Part shown: piece by piece, positions 52,559-60,351 of the stretch
Layout of the letters: each line of letters begins with the position of its first letter
How positions within the stretch are numbered: position 1 is the first letter of the stretch
Origin: Chitinophaga fulva
GTDB taxonomy: Bacteria; Bacteroidota; Bacteroidia; Chitinophagales; Chitinophagaceae
Assembly: GCF_012927205.1 (NCBI RefSeq)
Contig: NZ_JABBGC010000001.1
Coordinates: 1,736,001 to 1,800,000 of the forward strand
Direction: 5' to 3'
DNA: 64,000 bases
Translations under genes and position numbers: made by a program
Notes under the pieces: generated by a model
What the model was told of the DNA's origin: nothing
The model's input: the letters and a program-made list of their open reading frames with translations, nothing else
Databases searched by the model: none

Positions 52559-54391
52559 ATGCAAAAAGGAGCAATACGTGTTCAAACGGAGAACATTTTC
52601 CCCATCATCAAAAAATTCCTCTACTCAGACCATGAAATCTTTATCCGAGAACTGGTAAGTAACGCGGTAGATGCTACACAGAAGCTGAAAACCCTTGCCA
52701 GCGTTGGCGAATTCAAAGGAGAACTGGGCAATATTGACATTGAAGTAAGACTGGACAAAGAAAAAAAGACGATCACCATCGCCGACCATGGCGTGGGCAT
52801 GACTGCTGAAGAAGTAGATAAATACATCAACCAGGTGGCTTTTTCCGGTGCGGAAGAGTTCCTGAAAAAATATAAAGGCCAGGAAAACGGTACTAACATC
52901 ATCGGTCACTTCGGCCTTGGTTTCTACTCCTCCTTCATGGTGAGCAGTAAAGTGGAAATCTTCTCCAGATCCTGGAAAGATGGCGCTGCGGCAGTTCGCT
53001 GGGAATGCGATGGCAGCCCGGAATATGAACTGGAAGAAGTAACCAAAGAAGAAAGAGGTACTGAAATCGTGATGCATATCAATGAGGAAAGCGAAGAATT
53101 CCTGGACGAAGGCCGCATCCGTTCCATCCTCACGAAGTTCTGTAAATTCCTGCCGGTACCGGTTAAGTTTGAAGGCCAGCAGCTCAATAATACAACGCCT
53201 GCGTGGACTAAAAAACCAAGTGAACTGACAACGGAAGATTACCAGAATTTCTACAAAGAATTATATCCCTTTGCAGAAGCACCGCTGTTCTGGATTCACC
53301 TCAATGTGGATTATCCGTTCAGCCTCACCGGTATCCTCTATTTCCCCAAAATCACCAAGAGCTACGAAATACAGAAAGATAAAATCAACCTGTATTCCAA
53401 CCAGGTGTATGTGACCGACGAAGTGAAAGACATCGTACCGGAATTCCTCATGCTGCTGCATGGTGTGATCGATAGCCCGGATATCCCGCTGAACGTGAGC
53501 CGCAGCTACCTTCAGGGCGATCCGAACGTAAAGAAAATCAATGCCCATATCACGAAAAAAGTAGCGGACAAACTGGACGAAATGTTCCGTAACGACCGCA
53601 AAGGTTTTGAAGAGAAATGGGAATCCATCGGCCTGTTCGTGAAATACGGTATGATGACCGATGATAAGTTCATGGACAAAGCCAATAAATTCCTTGTGCT
53701 TGAAAACGTGGATGGTGGCACCTTCTATACCCGTGAGGAGTATAAAGCTGCTGCGGAGGCACTGCAAACCAATAAGGAAGGTAAACTGGTGATCCTCTAT
53801 GCTACCAATCCGGTACAACAGGACAGCTATGTACAGGCCGCCAAAAACAAAGGTTTTGTAGTAGTTAAAATGGAAACACTGGTGGATGCCGCTTTCATCA
53901 GCAATATCGAAGCTAAATGGGAAAATGTACAGTTTACCCGTGTAGATGCTGACATCGCTGACAACCTGATCGACAAGGACGAAAATAACAACACGGTACT
54001 GACAGCTGATCAGGAAGGCAAACTGAAAGAAATCTTCACCGCACAGGTGACGCAACCCAATATCAAAGTGGAACTGAAAGGCCTGAACGCTGATGCCCAG
54101 CCGGTAATCGTTACCCGTCCTGAATTCATGCGCCGTATGAAAGATATGGCCAGCATGGGCGGTGGCGGTATGAGCTGGTACGCTGCCATGCCGGATGAAA
54201 TCAATATGACTGTCAACGCCAATCACCCGGTTTACCTGAATATCCTGGATGAAAAAGACAACGGATTACAGGAAAAACAGGTGAAAAACCTGGCCGATCT
54301 GGCACTGCTGTCTCAAAACCTGCTGACAGGCGCCGATCTTACCGCTTTCGTTAACAGAAGCGTGGAATTAATGGCTAATGCAAAAAAGTAA
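52559..54391 (+). CDS. htpG: Chaperone HtpG (Hsp90)
   Basis: HtpG is the bacterial Hsp90, an ATP-driven cytosolic chaperone. The 610 residues begin with the ATPase domain: FLYSDHEIFIRELVSNAVDATQK with the catalytic glutamate and Asn, the ATP lid motifs DHGVGMTAEEV and NIIGHFGLGFYSSFMV. The middle domain (about 230-500) has the PLNVSRSYLQ motif, and the C-terminal dimerisation domain closes the sequence. It is monocistronic, with a terminator 108 bases downstream. A 270-base gap lies upstream; no strong promoter match is seen in it. Confidence 0.97.
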   Translation: MQKGAIRVQTENIFPIIKKFLYSDHEIFIRELVSNAVDATQKLKTLASVGEFKGELGNIDIEVRLDKEKKTITIADHGVGMTAEEVDKYINQVAFSGAEEFLKKYKGQENGTNIIGHFGLGFYSSFMVSSKVEIFSRSWKDGAAAVRWECDGSPEYELEEVTKEERGTEIVMHINEESEEFLDEGRIRSILTKFCKFLPVPVKFEGQQLNNTTPAWTKKPSELTTEDYQNFYKELYPFAEAPLFWIHLNVDYPFSLTGILYFPKITKSYEIQKDKINLYSNQVYVTDEVKDIVPEFLMLLHGVIDSPDIPLNVSRSYLQGDPNVKKINAHITKKVADKLDEMFRNDRKGFEEKWESIGLFVKYGMMTDDKFMDKANKFLVLENVDGGTFYTREEYKAAAEALQTNKEGKLVILYATNPVQQDSYVQAAKNKGFVVVKMETLVDAAFISNIEAKWENVQFTRVDADIADNLIDKDENNNTVLTADQEGKLKEIFTAQVTQPNIKVELKGLNADAQPVIVTRPEFMRRMKDMASMGGGGMSWYAAMPDEINMTVNANHPVYLNILDEKDNGLQEKQVKNLADLALLSQNLLTGADLTAFVNRSVELMANAKK

Positions 54392-54498
54392 AAATATCAA
54401 GATAAGGTAACGTAACATTCATTCTTTTTTTCACTGAATTCTCACTTCCTTTGTGAAAATTCAACCCGATTCGGAGATAACCTTATACTTATAAAGCA

Positions 54499-54529
54499 GT
54501 CCCCTGGCAGCCATGCCAGGGGACTTTTA
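54499..54529 (+). terminator. Terminator after htpG
   Basis: An 11-bp stem (GTCCCCTGGCA / TGCCAGGGGAC) with a 4-nt loop is followed by TTTTAGTTT. Confidence 0.82.
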
Positions 54530-54544
54530 GTTTACTGTAGTTAT

Positions 54545-55408
54545 ATGAAAAAAAGAAAGATTGTTATTTTGAATTATGTTTTAGTCATTGGAATGCTTGT
54601 GTTGTTTGCCTGTTCTAAGTCATCAGATGTTGCTCCAAACCCACCGGTAACACCACCGCCAACCACCGTGGAGCCACCCAAAGACACGGTGAAACAACCA
54701 CCAAAAGACACTACGAGTCTACCGCCTAAAGACACCGTGAAACAACCACCGGTGGAAATTCCGCTGCCCAACCCGGCCAGCTTTACGGTGGAAGCGGTAA
54801 ACACAAACGGGCCCAACATCACCAACTATCTGCTTTATTTACCGGACGGTTATAACGCTGACGAATCAGTGAAATGGCCGGTAGTGATTTACCTGCATGG
54901 CCAGGCAGGCATTGGAGCCGATATAAATGTGCTGAAAAATTCATCACTGCCGAGGATGGTGAATGGTCAACCCTTTGTGATGGTAGCGCCGCAATGCCGC
55001 ACCAGCTGGTGGAACATGGATGCCCTGGAATTATTTTACAAGGCTGTTATCAGCAAATATCGCGTTGATCCCAACAGGGTATATCTCGCCGGTGCAAGTA
55101 TGGGCGGTATGCAAACATGGGACTGGGCGATAGCGCATCCTGAACGATTTGCGGCTATTGTGCCGGTGGCCGGCAAAGGGAATGTAAAACTTGCCGCCAA
55201 TATCAAAAACATGCCGGTATGGGCTTTCCATTCAGCAAATGACGAAACAGTTGGCGTGGCTGGCTCCAGAGACATGGTGAAGGCCCTGCGTGACCTGGGC
55301 AGTGCCTATGTAAAATACACGGAATACCCCACGGGCGGGCACGACGCCTGGACACGTGCTTTCACCACTGCAGAACTGTATACCTGGTTACTGGCGCAAA
55401 AGAAATAA
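54545..55408 (+). CDS. Lipoprotein esterase of the alpha/beta-hydrolase (PHB depolymerase-like) family
   Basis: The 287-residue protein starts with a lipoprotein signal (VLFACSK; Cys about residue 23). A Pro/Lys/Asp/Thr-rich linker follows (about 33-77) with imperfect repeats of the type PPKDTVKQ. The catalytic triad is Ser185 in GASMGG, Asp233 in SANDET and His266 in GGHDAW. The hydrolase domain (about 80-287) resembles dienelactone/poly-3-hydroxybutyrate depolymerase-type esterases and feruloyl esterases; the substrate is unknown. It follows htpG but has its own spacing and a terminator between them. Confidence 0.9.
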   Translation: MKKRKIVILNYVLVIGMLVLFACSKSSDVAPNPPVTPPPTTVEPPKDTVKQPPKDTTSLPPKDTVKQPPVEIPLPNPASFTVEAVNTNGPNITNYLLYLPDGYNADESVKWPVVIYLHGQAGIGADINVLKNSSLPRMVNGQPFVMVAPQCRTSWWNMDALELFYKAVISKYRVDPNRVYLAGASMGGMQTWDWAIAHPERFAAIVPVAGKGNVKLAANIKNMPVWAFHSANDETVGVAGSRDMVKALRDLGSAYVKYTEYPTGGHDAWTRAFTTAELYTWLLAQKK

Positions 55409-55454
55409 ACTGGCTATCGATATTTATCCTGTAGAACCCGTTAAATCCATCAAG

Positions 55455-55489
55455 TAAAAATCCCCGGGCTGTAACCCGGGGATTTTTAA
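55455..55489. terminator. Bidirectional terminator between the esterase and recJ
   Basis: AAAAATCCCCGGG pairs with CCCGGGGATTTTT around a 6-nt loop between two converging genes. Confidence 0.87.
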
Positions 55490-55508
55490 TGTGTAAGTTT
55501 TTCAGATC

Positions 55509-57215
55509 TTAATTTGAAGCTCTGATATCAATGACTTTCAATTGCAGGCTGGTTTGACCGTTCCATTCGTTTTCATCGATATTGAATACGATATCGAATG
55601 GTTTTTTGCTGTTGACGATCGGGAATTTGTCGGCCATGTAAAACCCGATGCCTGAAAGGGTAGGGCCGGTGCGGCCTTGCCTTACAGAGAATTTGATATG
55701 TTCTTCCTTTACCAGTTTGGAATAGCCGGTATCGGTAATATTCCTGGCCAGAAAAACAGGGCGCAGGTTATCAGGGCCCAGTGGCTCAAACTGTTTGAGG
55801 ATATTGTAAAAGGCGTTGGTGATATCACTGAAATAAATCTCTGTATCGATCACTATTTCGGGAACGAGCTGGTCAGGCCGGATACTGCTGGCCACCACTT
55901 CTTCAAAGCGTTGCTGGAAAGCGGGCACATTTTCCGGTTTCAGGGTCATGCCTGCCGCATAAAAGTGGCCGCCGTAATTCACGAGCAGGTCTTTACACTG
56001 ATGGATGGCTTCATACACGTTGAAGCCGGTGACTGATCGGGCCGATCCGGCCACCACATCATTGGATTGTGTCAGGATGATGGTAGGGCGGTAGTAGTAT
56101 TTATCAATGAGCCGCGAAGCCACGATGCCCACCACACCTTTATGCCAGTGTGCCTGATATAATACAGTTGATTTTCTGTGACTGACCGATTCATCGTTTT
56201 GCAGTAAGGAAACAGCTTCCTGCGTGATGGTATTGTCTACTTCCTTCCGGTCGAAGTTGTCAGCGTGCAGTACGGCTGCTATGGCGGCGGCTTTTTCTTC
56301 GTCGTTTTCTATGAACAGGTTGACGGCCTTGCGGGCGTCGTCCATCCTGCCCGCCGCATTCACGCGGGGTGCAATGACAAATACGAGATTGGAGATCGTG
56401 AGTTGTTCTTTCAGTTCGCTGAGGGTAATCAGTGCCTTGATGCCTGGCAACGGGCTGCTGTTGACTTTTTTCAGTCCATGAAAAGCCAGTACCCTGTTTT
56501 CCCCGGTCATCGGTACAATATCAGCCGCGATGCTGGTGGCCACCAGGTCGAGGTATTGATTGGCTTCTTCAATAGGAATGCCTCTTTTCTGGGCGAAGGC
56601 GCAGATCAGTTTGTAGCCGATACCGCAGCCGCTCAGTTCCTTATAAGGATAGGGGCAATCGTATTGTTTCGGGTTCAGGATGGCCACCGCCGGGGGGACG
56701 ATCGCGTCCGGCAGGTGGTGGTCACAGATGATGAAGTCGATTCCCATCTCTTTGGCCGCTGTGATCAGTTCTACTGATTTGATGCCGCAGTCCAGTGCAA
56801 TCACGAGGCTAAAGTCGTTGTCGCGGGCATAAGCGATGCCTTCCGTAGAGATGCCGTATCCTTCCCGGTACCGGTGTGGGATATAAAACTCGATATTATT
56901 GTAGAGTTTGTGTAGAAAAGCGTACACAGTGGCTACAGCCGTACAGCCGTCCACATCGTAATCGCCGTATATGAGTATTTTTTCATGGCGGAAAAATGCC
57001 AGCTCGATACGGGAAATGGCTTTGTCCATATCCTTCATCAGCCAGGGATCATGAAGATCATCAAGAGTAGGGCGAAAAAACTGGCGGGCAGCCTCATAGG
57101 TATGTACATGCCGTTGTACCAACAGCCGGCACAGCAAAGGATGTATGCGGAGCGAGGATTGAAGTGTCTTTTCCTGGTTTGGTTGATATGCTTTGACTGT
57201 CCAGCGTTTTTGCAT
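55509..57215 (-). CDS. recJ: Single-stranded-DNA-specific exonuclease RecJ
   Basis: RecJ degrades single-stranded DNA 5' to 3' in recombination and mismatch repair. The 568-residue length fits. The DHH-family motifs are IYGDYDVDGCTA (about 77-88), VIALDCGIKS, ICDHHLPD and the DHHA1 region GHFYAAGMTL near residue 423. The oligonucleotide-binding tail follows. It starts directly opposite a 138-base gap that contains a large palindrome and is transcribed away from the polyprenyl synthase gene's end. Confidence 0.95.
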   Translation of the reverse strand: MQKRWTVKAYQPNQEKTLQSSLRIHPLLCRLLVQRHVHTYEAARQFFRPTLDDLHDPWLMKDMDKAISRIELAFFRHEKILIYGDYDVDGCTAVATVYAFLHKLYNNIEFYIPHRYREGYGISTEGIAYARDNDFSLVIALDCGIKSVELITAAKEMGIDFIICDHHLPDAIVPPAVAILNPKQYDCPYPYKELSGCGIGYKLICAFAQKRGIPIEEANQYLDLVATSIAADIVPMTGENRVLAFHGLKKVNSSPLPGIKALITLSELKEQLTISNLVFVIAPRVNAAGRMDDARKAVNLFIENDEEKAAAIAAVLHADNFDRKEVDNTITQEAVSLLQNDESVSHRKSTVLYQAHWHKGVVGIVASRLIDKYYYRPTIILTQSNDVVAGSARSVTGFNVYEAIHQCKDLLVNYGGHFYAAGMTLKPENVPAFQQRFEEVVASSIRPDQLVPEIVIDTEIYFSDITNAFYNILKQFEPLGPDNLRPVFLARNITDTGYSKLVKEEHIKFSVRQGRTGPTLSGIGFYMADKFPIVNSKKPFDIVFNIDENEWNGQTSLQLKVIDIRASN

Positions 57216-57250
57216 TATGTTGTCAGGTAAGAGGAACCGTTTTAAAAGTG

Positions 57251-57342
57251 AAAAATGTAAAATAATAATGTAAGTGGTAATGGCTGGCGGTTTCCGCGTA
57301 AGCTATTACAGCTACAGTTTACATTTATTATTTTACATTTTT
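57251..57342. repeat. 92-bp AT-rich palindrome upstream of recJ
   Basis: The arms at 57251-57273 and 57319-57342 are near-perfect inverted copies (AAAAATGTAAAATAATAATGTAA type, one base longer on the right). The inside adds TAATGGCT/AGCTATTA pairing. The whole forms an almost complete hairpin between the polyprenyl synthase and recJ genes. Confidence 0.65.
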
Positions 57343-57353
57343 GATTTTTTCTT

Positions 57354-58319
57354 CTAAAATGTTCTGTCGGTGGTGAACCTTACCAGGGATTCCAGGCCGT
57401 CCCGGATATCGTTCTGTGGGAACTTATGCAGGATGGCGAGGGCTTCATCACGATATTGCAGCATTTTCTGTTTGGTATAGTCAATCCCGCCGGAAGCTTT
57501 TACCAGTTGAATGACTTCTTCCACCCGGTCTTTTTCCGTGTTATGATTTTTAACGATGTTGATGATTCTCCGCCGGGTTTCAGGAGTGGCATGTTCGAGG
57601 GTATAAATCAGCGGCAGCGTCATTTTCTTTTCACGGATATCGATGCCGGTGGGTTTCCCGATTTTGGCAGAACCATAATCAAAGAGATCGTCTTTGATCT
57701 GGAAGGCAATGCCTACTTTTTCACCGAACAGCCGCATTTGTTCCGTCGTGTGATCGTCGTTGCTGGCGCTCCATGCGCCGGCAGCGCAGGCAGAGGCCAG
57801 GAGGGAGGCTGTTTTGCGCCGTATGATCTCAAAATAGATATCTTCTTTGATATTCAGTTTCCTGGTTTTTTCGATCTGGAGCAATTCCCCTTCACTCATT
57901 TCCTTTACCGCTTCGGAAAGGATTTGCAGAGAGCGGAAGTCATTGTTGTTTAATGACAGTAAGAGCCCCTTGGATAATAAGTAGTCGCCTACCAGGACAG
58001 CTATTTTATTTTTCCATAATGCGTTGATGGAAAACAATCCCCGGCGCTGGTTGGCATCATCCACCACATCATCATGCACCAGGGTGGCAGTGTGCAGTAG
58101 TTCCACGAGCGCAGCGGCCCGGTAGGTGCTTTCCCCGATTTCATGACTAAAAAGCCGGGCAGACAGCAGTACAAACATTGGCCGGATCTGTTTCCCTTTC
58201 CGCTTTACAATGTAATGCATGATCCGGTCCAGCAGGGGCACGTGGCTCTTGACTGAATCTGCGAATTTGCCTTCAAAATCCTGTAATTCCTTACCTATCA
58301 GTTGCTTGATATCGTCCAT
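57354..58319 (-). CDS. Polyprenyl diphosphate synthase
   Basis: The 321-residue protein is an all-helical trans-prenyltransferase that lengthens isoprenoid chains, probably for the menaquinone tail. The first Asp-rich motif is D83-D-V-V-D87, and the second is D210-D-L-F-D214. The RRGLF segment after the first motif and the KGKQIRPMFVLL region at the N-terminus are typical. The chain length cannot be read with certainty; the residues before the first motif suggest a long product. It is transcribed toward recJ with a palindrome between them. Confidence 0.93.
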   Translation of the reverse strand: MDDIKQLIGKELQDFEGKFADSVKSHVPLLDRIMHYIVKRKGKQIRPMFVLLSARLFSHEIGESTYRAAALVELLHTATLVHDDVVDDANQRRGLFSINALWKNKIAVLVGDYLLSKGLLLSLNNNDFRSLQILSEAVKEMSEGELLQIEKTRKLNIKEDIYFEIIRRKTASLLASACAAGAWSASNDDHTTEQMRLFGEKVGIAFQIKDDLFDYGSAKIGKPTGIDIREKKMTLPLIYTLEHATPETRRRIINIVKNHNTEKDRVEEVIQLVKASGGIDYTKQKMLQYRDEALAILHKFPQNDIRDGLESLVRFTTDRTF

Positions 58320-58544
58320 GTATAAAATAAAAAGGATTGCTAAGCTAGGTTTTAAATGGGAAACTTTAACATTTTGGCCTTTAATTTGTATATGAAGTAT
58401 AACATTCCTTTAACACAGGAGAAGGATTCTTTTAACAAGGGCTAAACAATACTTTAACTTAACGTAGAAATAAGGTATATAAATACTTTCAGTTAAGCTC
58501 TAATATTGAAGCACTTATCAATGAAAATAATATTGCAAGAAAAA

Positions 58545-58575
58545 TTTGTATATTCATTTATGATATTTACCTTTG
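58545..58575 (+). promoter_or_regulatory. Promoter of the OmpA-like porin
   Basis: TTTG at 58545-58548, a 19-base spacer and TACCTTTG at 58568-58575 match the Bacteroidota consensus exactly. The start would be near 58582, giving a leader of about 50 nt. The rest of the 313-base gap from 58320 shows nothing else. Confidence 0.8.
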
Positions 58576-58632
58576 CTAGGTAAAAAACGGGTTATTAGTA
58601 AATTTTTAACAGTTTTTAAATAAAACACAATT

Positions 58633-60183
58633 ATGGCAAGCAAAAAGTACTTATTACTGGCAGGCGCTGTGGGGTTACTAACAGCATCTACCGGTTTTGC
58701 ACAGGTTCAACCAACCGGCTATGATGCACTGGATTCTTCCAAAGTGTCAGGCAAGCGGTTGGTACAACAAAATAACTTCCTGAACCATCAATCTAATTTC
58801 CCTGGTAAACCAAGGGATATGTGGGAACTTGGTCTTTCTGGCGGTTTACACCTGATCAGCGGAACCGTTCCGCCTCAGCCTGGTTTCGGTGGTGGTATCT
58901 CCCTGAGAAAAGCACTGGGTCATACCTTCTCCATTAGAGCTGAGTACATCGGTTCTATCGACAAAGGCCAGGATTACAAACTGCGTCCTGCAATCGCAGC
59001 CGCTGGTAACCCTTGGGCAGCTACCGCAGCTAGAAACGGCGGTATGATCGTTCCTAACTACCGTTCTCAGAACCATCAGCTGTCTTTGGACATGATCGCT
59101 TCTCTGAGCAACATCCTGTTCTACAGAGCAGAGCCTAAAATCAACTGGTACGTACTGGCTGGTTACTCTATCGTAGCTGCTGACGTAGACGTTGACGCAC
59201 TGGATGGTAACGGTAACGGTTATGACTACTCTGGCATCAACTTCGGTGCTAAACGTAGCGACATCAGAAAACAACTGAACAACCTGAGAGATAAGAAGTA
59301 TGAGCAAAATGCTCCTTCTCAGGGTAACAGAATCTCTATCGGTCGTAACAACGACAACCAGCTGATTCGTCACGCGCTGGATCTCGGTACCGGTATTGCT
59401 TTCAAAGTTTCCAAACGTTTCAACATCGGTGTTGAAGAGAAAGTAACAATGCCTTTTGACGCTTACCTGGATGGTTATCCTGGTCCTGGCGGTTCTTCAA
59501 AAGACTTCTACTCTTACACCAGCCTGCGTTTGAACTTCAACCTGGGTAACGCTTCTAAACGCGTACAGCCGCTCTGGTGGATCAACCCGCTGGAATACGC
59601 TTACAGCGAGCTGAGCAACCCTCGTCACATGAAACTGCCTACTCCTGTTCTGCCTGATGCTGACGGTGATGGCGTTACTGATCAGTTCGACCGCGAACCT
59701 AACACTCCTGCAGGTGCACCAGTTGATTCTCACGGTGTAGCTAAAGATACAGATGGTGACGGCGTTCCTGATTACAAAGACAAACAACTGATCACTCCGA
59801 CTTACTGCCAGCCAGTTGACGCTGACGGTGTTGGTAAATGCCCAGATCCTGAATGCTGCAAGAACAAACCTGTTGAGGCTTCCTGCGCTACCCTGGTTCT
59901 GCCTAGCGTTTCCTTCAAAGGCGCTTCTACTAAAGTAGGTCGTGATCAAGAAGCTATCCTCGCTTCTGTTGCCTCTACCCTGAAAGCTAACCCTTCTTGC
60001 AACGTGCTGGTTACTGGCCACGCAGGTGCTAAAGGTAAAAAAGGTGGTGTTGACCTGAGCAGCCGTCGTGTTGACTCTGTGATCGACTACCTGGCTGACA
60101 AACAAGGCATCGACCGCGGTCGCTTCATCAAACAAAACACTCCTGGTGAATCCGGTACTGTTGACTTAGCTCCTGCTAACTAA
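58633..60183 (+). CDS. OmpA-family outer-membrane protein with thrombospondin type 3 repeats
   Basis: This 516-residue protein has a signal peptide (to about residue 24), a beta-barrel-like N-terminal part (about 55-320), two Asp-rich calcium-binding TSP3 repeats (DADGDGVTDQFDR near residue 341 and DTDGDGVPDYKD near 375), a Cys-containing spacer and an OmpA-like C-terminal domain (about 415-516). The peptidoglycan-binding motif is altered: the usual GHTD is GHAG (G462-H-A-G465), while the LSxxR segment is kept. Codon use is extremely uniform (GGT, CGT, AAC, CTG), typical of abundant proteins. It has its own promoter and terminator. Confidence 0.92.
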   Translation: MASKKYLLLAGAVGLLTASTGFAQVQPTGYDALDSSKVSGKRLVQQNNFLNHQSNFPGKPRDMWELGLSGGLHLISGTVPPQPGFGGGISLRKALGHTFSIRAEYIGSIDKGQDYKLRPAIAAAGNPWAATAARNGGMIVPNYRSQNHQLSLDMIASLSNILFYRAEPKINWYVLAGYSIVAADVDVDALDGNGNGYDYSGINFGAKRSDIRKQLNNLRDKKYEQNAPSQGNRISIGRNNDNQLIRHALDLGTGIAFKVSKRFNIGVEEKVTMPFDAYLDGYPGPGGSSKDFYSYTSLRLNFNLGNASKRVQPLWWINPLEYAYSELSNPRHMKLPTPVLPDADGDGVTDQFDREPNTPAGAPVDSHGVAKDTDGDGVPDYKDKQLITPTYCQPVDADGVGKCPDPECCKNKPVEASCATLVLPSVSFKGASTKVGRDQEAILASVASTLKANPSCNVLVTGHAGAKGKKGGVDLSSRRVDSVIDYLADKQGIDRGRFIKQNTPGESGTVDLAPAN

Positions 60184-60212
60184 TCAGTTCCATCTCACTA
60201 AGATGAATAACT

Positions 60213-60252
60213 AAAAAAGCCTCTCCCGATCTAATGGGAGAGGCTTTTTTAA
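60213..60252 (+). terminator. Terminator after the OmpA-like gene
   Basis: A 14-bp stem (AAAAAGCCTCTCCC with GGGAGAGGCTTTTT) with an 8-nt loop is followed by a T-run, 30 bases after the stop. Confidence 0.9.
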
Positions 60253-60294
60253 TGCCAACCACCCCCAACCAACCTCTTCCTCTGTCACCTTTTT

Positions 60295-60326
60295 ATTGCT
60301 GATCTCAATATTTACTCCTAATTTTG
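60295..60326 (+). promoter_or_regulatory. Candidate kup promoter
   Basis: ATTG (60295-60298), a 20-base spacer and TAATTTTG (60319-60326) fit the Bacteroidota promoter with one mismatch at -33. The start would be near 60333, about 19 nt before the GTG of kup. Confidence 0.55.
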
Positions 60327-60351
60327 GAGGCTTTTTTAAAAATTTTTCTTC

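Noticed and set aside
52444..52635. 63-codon open frame overlapping the htpG start
   Set aside because: It runs into htpG in another frame and has no domain; htpG is the real gene.
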